64,000 bases of DNA from the NCBI RefSeq assembly GCF_011045835.1, contig NZ_CP047349.1:1240001-1304000 (forward strand), written 5' to 3'. The notes below the pieces were generated by a model, which saw only the letters and a list, made by a program, of their open reading frames with translations, searched no databases and was not told the origin of the DNA. This document shows, piece by piece, positions 57,442 through 64,000 of this stretch. This stretch comes from Proteus terrae subsp. cibarius (GTDB lineage: Bacteria > Pseudomonadota > Gammaproteobacteria > Enterobacterales > Enterobacteriaceae). The translations under genes were made by a program, and so were the position numbers. The number at the start of each line of letters is the position of its first letter. Position 1 is the first letter of the stretch.

Positions 57442-58632
57442 TTAGAGTACTGCAACAATGGCTTCACATAGTGGAACCATATTCTCAAGAGTTAAACCAG
57501 CAACGTTAATACGACCAGATCCCACGATATAAATACCGTATTCAGCACGTAAACGCTCAACTTGCTCTTTATTTAAACCACTAAATGAGAACATACCATT
57601 TTGGTCGATAATAAAGCTAAAGTCTTGCTTAGCACCTTTTTCTTGTAGCGTGGTTACTAACAGTTGACGCATACGCTGAATACGTTCACGCATGGTTGTT
57701 AGCTCTTCAACCCATTCTTCTTTTAACTCTGGGTTGGAAAGAATAGTTGTTACTACAGAAGCACCGTGTGCTGGTGGATTTGAGTAGTTTGCACGAATAA
57801 TTGCTTTTGCTTGGCTAAAGGCTTTTTCAGCAGTATCACTGTCTTTGGTGACAATGGTACATGCACCTACACGCTCATTGTAAAGACCGAAGTTTTTAGA
57901 ATATGAACTTGCAACAATAAGCTCAGGATTTTTTTCTGCAAAGAGGCGTAAGCCTTGTGCATCTTCTTCTAGACCACGAGCAAAACCTTGATATGCAAAG
58001 TCAAAAACAGGTAACCAGCCTTTTTCTGCTGATAGTTCAGCTAATTGGCGCCATTGTTCTTCAGTTGGATCAATACCGCTTGGGTTATGACAGCAACCGT
58101 GGAACAGAACAACATCACCTGCTTGAGCTTTAGCAAGGCTTGCTAACATGCCTTCAAAATCTAACCCATGATTTTCTGCATCGTAATAATCATAATTGCA
58201 GATCTCAAGACCCGCAGTTTGGAAAATATTATTATGGTTAGGCCAAGTTGGATTACTTATCCAAACACGTTTTGCAGTGGTTTGTTGAGCAATAAAATCA
58301 GCAGCAATACGTAATGCACCTGTACCACCTGGGGCTTGAGCTGTGCGTGCGCGTTTTTCAGAGATAATAGGATGTTGTTCACCAAACAAAAGTGCTTGGG
58401 TCACATTGCCAAATTCAGGGATACCGCTAATAGGAAGGTAGTTTTTAGTGGTTTCGTTTTCTAACAGGTATTTTTCTGCTTTCTTAACTGTGGTCAAAAC
58501 AGGGGTTTTGCCTGTTTCATCCTTGTAAACACCAATCCCTAAGTTAATTTTGTTTTCACGAGGATCAGAACGGAAACTATCAGCTAAACCCAGAATAGGA
58601 TCGGCTGGTGCAGCAATGATTTTCTCAAACAT
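57442..58632 (-). CDS. aspC: Aromatic/aspartate aminotransferase AspC
   Basis: AspC is a PLP-dependent class I aminotransferase interconverting aspartate and oxaloacetate, with activity on aromatic amino acids. The start at 58632 ([16 protein letters not shown]) gives 396 residues, the E. coli length; a start at 58656 would add eight. It has the PLP-lysine motif [14 protein letters not shown], the [13 protein letters not shown] block and the C-terminal GRINVAGL. It converges with gloC and lies 419 bp downstream of the porin on the same strand. Confidence 0.97.
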   Translation of the reverse strand: MFEKIIAAPADPILGLADSFRSDPRENKINLGIGVYKDETGKTPVLTTVKKAEKYLLENETTKNYLPISGIPEFGNVTQALLFGEQHPIISEKRARTAQAPGGTGALRIAADFIAQQTTAKRVWISNPTWPNHNNIFQTAGLEICNYDYYDAENHGLDFEGMLASLAKAQAGDVVLFHGCCHNPSGIDPTEEQWRQLAELSAEKGWLPVFDFAYQGFARGLEEDAQGLRLFAEKNPELIVASSYSKNFGLYNERVGACTIVTKDSDTAEKAFSQAKAIIRANYSNPPAHGASVVTTILSNPELKEEWVEELTTMRERIQRMRQLLVTTLQEKGAKQDFSFIIDQNGMFSFSGLNKEQVERLRAEYGIYIVGSGRINVAGLTLENMVPLCEAIVAVL

Positions 58633-59051
58633 AGTGTAATTGTTCCCTAAGCTCAAAACGAAGCCGAAATATGAGTATCAAGAGTAACGCTATGAGGCCT
58701 TTTTGCCAACTGTTTGTAGATAAATTAACAAGAAGTTGTGAACTAAGTGAGAATAAATAGCAAATCAAGATGTAAATAAGTGAATATCCTGTGATTACAT
58801 TAACATGTAAAAATAATCACTAAAAAGGCAGGATTGTTTAGTATGATAAACTTTTGAATATTTCAAAAATGGAAACTACATAGAGTGCTATCACAAGAGA
58901 GACGCTAATCAAGCGTGATTAATATAGGGATAAAATAAAAAGATAAGGGAAAGGAGAGAGCAGGTGTGCCAAATTATGCAAATAAAAAAGCAACACCGAA
59001 GTGTTGCTTTTCAAATCAATTAACTTGACTGTTTAATTACCTAAGCGGTAA
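58633..59051. other. Porin-aspC intergenic region
   Basis: This 419-bp gap holds the aspC promoter region and the porin terminator at 58984-59010. It is AT-rich in the middle and I see no ORF or RNA gene. Confidence 0.45.
58984..59010 (-). terminator. Terminator of the porin gene
   Basis: The stem AAAGCAACAC (58987-58996) / GTGTTGCTTT (59001-59010) is followed on the minus strand by TTTATT. It lies 41 bases after the porin stop. Confidence 0.85.
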
Positions 59052-60203
59052 TTAGAACTGATAAGTCAGACCTAAACCAACTACGTTGTCAGTTGCAATG
59101 TTAGCATCTTTAGTGAAATCATTTTTGTCTAACAGGTTGATTTTATAATCAATCACAGCAGTCATGTTTTTGTTAAATTTGTAGAAAGAACCTACAGAGA
59201 TATATTTAACTAAATCTTGATTGTTATCATATCCAGTAGCACCAATATCACGACCTAAATCTTTACCTTTAGATTGGACATATGCTAAAGAAGGTTTGAT
59301 ACCTAAATCTTTAAAGTCATACTGTGCTGTTAACTCGATATTTTGAGTTTTATTAGCAACTAAACCATCTTTAGCTTTACCAAAGTAAGTCATGTTACGG
59401 GTTTCACCGTACATTGCTGCTAAATAAACATTGTTAGCTTCGAATTTACCACCGAAGTTCCATGCTTCAGCACGCTCTCCACCAGCTAAGCTAGCGTGTT
59501 GTTGTGGAGCTGTACGAGCAGAGCTAGAGTAACCACCACCCAGTGTTACGCCCCAGCCTAAGTTATAAGCTGTAGAGAAACCGAAACCGTCGCCATTGGC
59601 TTTTACATCAGCGGTGCTTGAATCTGGATTTTGTGGGTTATAAGAACCACGAGTATTGTTGGTATTTTCGTTGTTTTTGCCTTGGTATTGCAGAGCAAAG
59701 CTCAGGCCATCAACATAACCAAACATGTTGTTGTTACGGTAAGTCAGAACGCCAGTAGTACGGCTAGTCATGAACACATCAGTTTGTGCCATTGAGTCGC
59801 CACCCCATAAAGGCAGAACGTCTGTCCATGCGTTGGTGTCGTAAATTACACCGTAGTTACGACCGTAGTCTAATGAACCGAAGTCAGCAAATTTAAAACC
59901 AGCATAAGCGAAACGAGTTTTTGAAGAGTTTTCGCTTTCAGTTGTGTTAGTTTTAACTTCGTATTCAAAACGACCGAAACCAACTAAATCTTTATTGATT
60001 TGAGTTTCGCCTTTGAAGCCGATACGTGCACGAGATGCATCACCGTCTTCACCTGAGTCTTTATTAGCGAAGTAATGACGAACGTCAACTTTACCGTAGA
60101 TGTCTACTTTGTTGCCGTCTTTGTTATACATTTCAGCTGCATTTGCTGCACCAGCAAACATTAAAGCTGGGATTACCACTGCAAGAAGATTGCGCTTCAT
60201 CAT
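59052..60203 (-). CDS. ompF: OmpF/OmpC-type general porin
   Basis: This is a trimeric 16-strand outer-membrane porin for passive entry of small hydrophilic solutes. The precursor is 383 residues from 60203, or 382 from the adjacent Met; GAGGGTAATAATA precedes it. The signal peptide ends ANA at about residue 22. The mature protein starts [20 protein letters not shown], has the loop-3 type region around [19 protein letters not shown] and ends in the terminal-strand pattern GLGLTYQF. Its site between aspC and asnS is the ompF locus of E. coli; in Proteus it may be the sole major porin. OmpR-like sites lie upstream. Confidence 0.93.
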   Translation of the reverse strand: MMKRNLLAVVIPALMFAGAANAAEMYNKDGNKVDIYGKVDVRHYFANKDSGEDGDASRARIGFKGETQINKDLVGFGRFEYEVKTNTTESENSSKTRFAYAGFKFADFGSLDYGRNYGVIYDTNAWTDVLPLWGGDSMAQTDVFMTSRTTGVLTYRNNNMFGYVDGLSFALQYQGKNNENTNNTRGSYNPQNPDSSTADVKANGDGFGFSTAYNLGWGVTLGGGYSSSARTAPQQHASLAGGERAEAWNFGGKFEANNVYLAAMYGETRNMTYFGKAKDGLVANKTQNIELTAQYDFKDLGIKPSLAYVQSKGKDLGRDIGATGYDNNQDLVKYISVGSFYKFNKNMTAVIDYKINLLDKNDFTKDANIATDNVVGLGLTYQF

Positions 60204-60371
60204 TATTATTACCCTCATTGGTGTTATTCAGACACCTTTGCCACTGCCAGAAATAGTTTCTTAATTTTTATGGAACTATTTATGAGAGTTAAGTGTCGTC
60301 TGTGTCGGGTGACAGTGTTCCATTGGTAAAAAATTTTATCTACCCCCAATTTGCTACAAAAACGAAAAAAG

Positions 60372-60387
60372 TGTAACAAATTGTAAC
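60372..60387 (-). promoter_or_regulatory. Tandem OmpR-like half-sites upstream of the porin
   Basis: TGTAACAAATTGTAAC on the plus strand reads GTTACAATTTGTTACA on the minus strand: two GTTACA elements with starts exactly 10 bp apart. This spacing and sequence fit the tandem OmpR half-sites of ompF/ompC promoters. They lie about 170-185 bp upstream of the porin start. Confidence 0.5.
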
Positions 60388-60443
60388 TATGTATTTCAAA
60401 GTGTGTATTTTGGGGAACTTTTGAATCAAATAACAGCCATGCA

Positions 60444-60471
60444 TAAAAAAAGCCAACCTTGAGGTTGGCTT
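60444..60471 (-). terminator. Terminator of asnS
   Basis: The stem AGCCAACCT (60451-60459) / AGGTTGGCT (60462-60470) is followed on the minus strand by TTTTTT. It lies 73 bases after the asnS stop. Confidence 0.88.
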
Positions 60472-60543
60472 CTTCGCTTAAGTAAAACTAGTACAATAAA
60501 ACAGCAATGCAAATTTCCAGTTGAATACTAATTAATCACTAAA

Positions 60544-61944
60544 TTAAAAATCTGCATTTCTTGGTGTGCGTGGGAATGGAATAACTTCACGAACGTTTGC
60601 GACACCGGTCACATAAGCAACTAAACGTTCAAAACCTAAACCAAATCCTGAATGAGGTACAGTGCCATAACGACGCAGGTCGCGATACCACCAGTAGTCT
60701 TCTTTGCTCATTCCCATTTCGTCTAAACGTTTATCAAACATATCTAAACGCTCTTCACGTTGAGAACCACCGATGATTTCACCAATTCCCGGCGCTAATA
60801 CGTCCATTGCTGCAACTGTTTTACCGTCTTCATTCATACGCATATAGAATGCTTTGATATCTTTCGGGTAGTTTTTCACAACAACAGGTGCTTTAAAGTG
60901 TTTCTCTGCAAGATAACGCTCATGCTCAGAAGAGAGGTCAACACCCCAATAAACTGGGTTTTCAAATTTCTCACCACAGTTTTCAAGCACAGTGACCGCA
61001 TCGGTATAATCGATTTGAGCAAAATCAGAAGTGATAAAGTTCTCTAAGCGTGTGATAGCGTCTTTATCGACACGTTGTGCAAAGAATTCCATATCATCTT
61101 TACGCTCTGCTAACACTGCCGCAAAGGTGTATTTCAGCATTTTTTCGGCAAGTGCTGCGATATCGTTAAGATCAGCAAATGCCACTTCAGGCTCAACCAT
61201 CCAGAATTCAGCAAGGTGGCGACTGGTATTTGAGTTTTCAGCACGGAATGTTGGACCGAAAGTATACACTTTGCTTAATGCAGAAGCGTAAGTTTCACCA
61301 TTTAGCTGACCAGAAACAGTTAAAAACGCTTCACGGCCAAAAAAGTCTTCACTGAAATCGACTTCGCCTTTATCTGTGCGTGGCAGATTGTTCATATCTA
61401 ATGTAGAGACACGGAACATCTCACCTGCACCTTCTGTATCAGCTGCTGTGATCAGTGGCGTAGAAACCCAGAAGAAGCCTTGTTCATCGAAGAAACGATG
61501 TAGTGCTTGTGCTAATGTGTGACGAACACGAGCAACTGCACCAATTAAGTTAGTACGAGGACGTAGGTGAGCAACTTCACGTAGGTACTCAATACTATGA
61601 CGTTTGGCGGCCATCGGATAAGTTTCCGGATCATCGACCATTCCTACCACAACAACATTGGTGGCATGAATTTCAAAGTTCTGTCCCTGGCCCGGAGATT
61701 CAACAATTTTACCGGTGACTTCCACAGAACAGCCTGTGGTTAAGTGCAGCACTTCATCTTGATAATTCGGTAAATTATTATTAATGATGGCCTGTACTGG
61801 ATTAAAGCAGGAACCGTCATAGACGGTAAGAAATGAGATACCAGCTTTTGAATCTCTTCTTGTACGTACCCAACCGCGAACGGTGACGTCTTCGCCAACC
61901 GCGATACGGCCTTGCAGTACGTCGACTACAGGCGCAACGATCAT
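60544..61944 (-). CDS. asnS: Asparaginyl-tRNA synthetase
   Basis: AsnS charges tRNA-Asn. The 466-residue class IIb enzyme equals the E. coli length. It has an N-terminal OB anticodon-binding domain ([18 protein letters not shown]), the motif 2 region [18 protein letters not shown] and the motif 3 region [15 protein letters not shown], ending [18 protein letters not shown] precedes the ATG. It lies between pncB and the porin, in E. coli order. Confidence 0.98.
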   Translation of the reverse strand: MIVAPVVDVLQGRIAVGEDVTVRGWVRTRRDSKAGISFLTVYDGSCFNPVQAIINNNLPNYQDEVLHLTTGCSVEVTGKIVESPGQGQNFEIHATNVVVVGMVDDPETYPMAAKRHSIEYLREVAHLRPRTNLIGAVARVRHTLAQALHRFFDEQGFFWVSTPLITAADTEGAGEMFRVSTLDMNNLPRTDKGEVDFSEDFFGREAFLTVSGQLNGETYASALSKVYTFGPTFRAENSNTSRHLAEFWMVEPEVAFADLNDIAALAEKMLKYTFAAVLAERKDDMEFFAQRVDKDAITRLENFITSDFAQIDYTDAVTVLENCGEKFENPVYWGVDLSSEHERYLAEKHFKAPVVVKNYPKDIKAFYMRMNEDGKTVAAMDVLAPGIGEIIGGSQREERLDMFDKRLDEMGMSKEDYWWYRDLRRYGTVPHSGFGLGFERLVAYVTGVANVREVIPFPRTPRNADF

Positions 61945-62156
61945 AAATAAATCTCTCTTCGTTTAATTAAAATAATTGTTTGGTTAATTCATTCTGCCCC
62001 TGTCGGACAGTTTTTCTATGTTACTTGCAATAGCGCAGGAAACAAGTAGGAAATTTTAGTTTAAAGAGTCAATAAAGAAGAGAAAAGCTTTTGTATAAAA
62101 TAAATTGATAAAAATAGATGAAATATTGATGAAAGTAGTGGTTATGGCAGAGGTAT

Positions 62157-62193
62157 AATAAAAGAAAGGGCAATTATTACCCTTTCTTTTATT
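62157..62193. terminator. Terminator of pncB
   Basis: A perfect 14-bp stem, AATAAAAGAAAGGG (62157-62170) / CCCTTTCTTTTATT (62180-62193), has A and T tails on both sides. It lies 20 bases after the pncB stop. Confidence 0.88.
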
Positions 62194-62212
62194 TATAAAG
62201 AATTTTCGTTAA

Positions 62213-63427
62213 TTAACAGGCTTGTTTAACCAAAGGAACATCAAAGGCTTTGCGTAGCTTGTCAACAAAGTCATTGTCTTCACAAATGGTTTTGCCTGGA
62301 CTATCTGATAATTTAGCAACTGGCTTACCATTACACTCCACCAGCTTAATCACAATATTAAGCGGTGTGATTTCAGGAATGTTGCAAGTAAGTCGAGTAC
62401 CAATACCAAAGATCAAACGAATACGCTTATGGAAATGTTTATAAAGTACCAGTGCTTTTTGAAAATCGAGACTATCAGAAAAGACTAATACTTTACTCAT
62501 TGGGTCAATGCCCAATTTTTCGTAATGCGCGATCGCTTTTTCACCCCATTCAATTGGATCTCCTGAGTCGTGACGTAAACCTTGGTAGCTCTCTGCAAAG
62601 GTTTTATCAAAATCACGCAAAAACGCATCCATTGTAATGCAATCTGTTAATGCAATACCTAATTGATCTGGATATTCATCTAACCAAGACTGCAAGGCGG
62701 CGCGCTGGCTGTTTGCTAGTTCAGGGCTAATCTGTTGATGAGCTTGAAACCACTCGTGAGCCTGTGTACCCACTGGGGCTAATTGCATCCGTTCAGCTAA
62801 ATGATAGTTACTTGTACCAATAAGATAGGGAAAATGATTTTTCAGCTCATCCACAATGGCACACTGAACATCATAAGAAAAACGGCGACGAGTGCCAAAA
62901 TCCATCAATTTGAAATCAGCTAAGTCAATCTGTTGCTCAGCAGCATCACGGTAGAAGATATCAATTAATTTACGTAGTTGATTAACTGCATCGTCAGGAG
63001 TGACTTGAGGCGAGCGAGCACGATGTACAATTTCACTCACTAAAGCCAACAAAGGAACTTCCCATAGAATAACTTCACGCCAAGGGCCTGTTATTCTGAT
63101 CGTTAGTTGGTTTTCAGGTGTTGTTGAAATTTCGACTTGTTCTGGTTTAAAACGGAAATGCTTAAACCATTGCAGATAGTCATCTTTGAAAAAGGGGAGA
63201 CTCTGAAGATAGTCAAATTCTTCATTCGTTAATGACAGGTCTGCCATCATATTAACTTGATGGCGTAAGGTTGTTGCATATTCACCTAGACGTTCATCAC
63301 TCCGGCAACGGAACTCAGCAACGACAGGAATATCACTATAATGGTGGTAAACCGCTTGTTGCATGTGGAGCTTATATGCATCGGTATCCAACAGTGATGT
63401 AATAATCGGTGTAGCGTCTAAAATCAT
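62213..63427 (-). CDS. pncB: Nicotinate phosphoribosyltransferase
   Basis: PncB makes nicotinate mononucleotide from nicotinate and PRPP in NAD salvage, with ATP hydrolysis. The 404-residue protein (E. coli 400) begins [24 protein letters not shown], the typical N-terminal block; it has [44 protein letters not shown] and [18 protein letters not shown] lies somewhat far (about 13 bases) upstream of the ATG. It diverges from pepN. Confidence 0.97.
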   Translation of the reverse strand: MILDATPIITSLLDTDAYKLHMQQAVYHHYSDIPVVAEFRCRSDERLGEYATTLRHQVNMMADLSLTNEEFDYLQSLPFFKDDYLQWFKHFRFKPEQVEISTTPENQLTIRITGPWREVILWEVPLLALVSEIVHRARSPQVTPDDAVNQLRKLIDIFYRDAAEQQIDLADFKLMDFGTRRRFSYDVQCAIVDELKNHFPYLIGTSNYHLAERMQLAPVGTQAHEWFQAHQQISPELANSQRAALQSWLDEYPDQLGIALTDCITMDAFLRDFDKTFAESYQGLRHDSGDPIEWGEKAIAHYEKLGIDPMSKVLVFSDSLDFQKALVLYKHFHKRIRLIFGIGTRLTCNIPEITPLNIVIKLVECNGKPVAKLSDSPGKTICEDNDFVDKLRKAFDVPLVKQAC

Positions 63428-63767
63428 AGCGCGTCAAGCATCCTCACGGAGCGTTTTTATGTCTGCTAAATCGTTAAGGTTGGAGAGTATACCCGAATAT
63501 GACGACAAAGCGTCACTATTCAACAATATTTCTCTGCGACATAAAAACAAGCTGTAAAACTTAGATGAGTTTACCACGTTAAACATAATTTGGGAGTATA
63601 TTAGCATCATTTACCAAATAAATTGATTACATGTATTAATAAACTGTTAACATTCTGTTGACTTTTGATGTTTTCAATTGAATATTCGACTGGCTAAACA
63701 GATTTTTGACGAGTAAGCTTTGGTAATATAACCGTTAAATAGTCGTGTTAACTAAAAGGTTTTTTCT
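63428..63767. other. Divergent pncB/pepN control region
   Basis: This 340-bp region holds promoters for both genes. I searched by eye for the NadR palindrome TGTTTA-N6-TAAACA and did not find a convincing copy. A plus-strand ORF overlapping the pncB start looks like a shadow. Confidence 0.45.
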
Positions 63768-64000
63768 ATGACACAACAAAGAATCGCGAAATTTCGCAAA
63801 GATTATCGTGCCCCTGACTACACAATCACCGATTTACATCTTGATTTTATCTTAGATAAAGAAAACACTCAGGTTACAGCGATCAGTCAATGTAAACGTC
63901 TAAACTCAAATGCAACAGCATTGGTATTAGATGGTGAAGACTTAACATTAAAGTCAATTGCAGTAAATGATGTTGCTTGGACACACTATAAAGAAGAAAA
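63768..64000 (+). CDS. pepN: Aminopeptidase N (5' part)
   Basis: PepN is the major cytoplasmic M1-family zinc aminopeptidase. Only the first 77 codons are inside the window. They read MTQQRIAKFRKDYRAPDYTITDLHL and then LVLDGEDLTLKSIAVND, matching the N-terminal beta-barrel domain of E. coli PepN. The zinc motif HEXXH lies beyond the right edge. AAAAGG precedes the ATG by about 9 bases. The location after pncB matches E. coli. Confidence 0.96.
   Translation, partial: MTQQRIAKFRKDYRAPDYTITDLHLDFILDKENTQVTAISQCKRLNSNATALVLDGEDLTLKSIAVNDVAWTHYKEE

Larger units (their letters stand above)
60204..60543. other. Porin upstream region and asnS 3' region
   Basis: This gap contains the porin leader, tandem OmpR-like sites at about 60372-60387 and the asnS terminator at 60444-60471. 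No RNA gene such as micF was recognised. Confidence 0.5.

Noticed and set aside
63428..63767. NadR operator upstream of pncB
   Set aside because: Fragments such as GTTAAACAT occur, but no TGTTTA-N6-TAAACA palindrome could be assembled.

Overview
The window reads as chromosomal DNA of a low-GC member of the Morganellaceae, most likely Proteus. The evidence is the protein-level similarity to Escherichia coli housekeeping genes, the AT-rich codon use and intergenic DNA, and the genes interleaved with an enterobacterial backbone (class B acid phosphatase, periplasmic asparaginase). Species was not determined. Gene order follows the E. coli clpA-to-pepN segment almost completely: clpA, infA, aat-cydC-cydD, trxB, lrp, ftsK, lolA, rarA, serS, [accessory block], pflA-pflB-focA, ycaO, [ansB and an MFS transporter], serC-aroA, cmk-rpsA-ihfB, comEC-msbA-lpxK, [cold-shock-like gene], ycaR-kdsB, elyC, cmoM-mukF-mukE-mukB, [aphA], ldtD-mepK-gloC, aspC, OmpF-type porin, asnS, pncB, pepN. 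clpA is cut by the left edge and pepN by the right edge.

The backbone covers protein quality control (clpA, aat), the cytochrome bd assembly exporter (cydDC), thiol redox (trxB), global regulation (lrp, ihfB), chromosome segregation (ftsK, mukFEB), lipoprotein, LPS and peptidoglycan assembly (lolA, msbA, lpxK, kdsB, elyC, ldtD, mepK), anaerobic pyruvate metabolism (pflA, pflB, focA), translation (infA, serS, rpsA, asnS, ycaO, cmoM) and amino-acid or cofactor metabolism (serC, aroA, aspC, pncB).

The main departure is about 5.5 kb between serS and pflA (roughly 15800-21300). It holds a small unknown ORF, an orphan allD-type dehydrogenase, a very AT-rich 706-710 residue pentapeptide-repeat protein and a glycine-tailed membrane protein. 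The pentapeptide protein has the layout of the SopA/NleL HECT-like E3 ubiquitin ligases: a pentapeptide beta-helix, a large alpha-helical part, and a cysteine exactly 30 residues from the C-terminus, where SopA and NleL carry catalytic Cys753 of 782. A host-directed ubiquitin ligase in a housekeeping neighbourhood, with no secretion genes beside it, is the most interesting item here.

Other points of note are a 27-glutamine tract in the FtsK linker made of 13 perfect CAGCAA copies, a dense cluster of overlapping inverted repeats between focA and ycaO, and a divergent cold-shock-domain gene behind a long leader that can fold into nested hairpins. No rRNA, tRNA, CRISPR array, insertion sequence or prophage was recognised.
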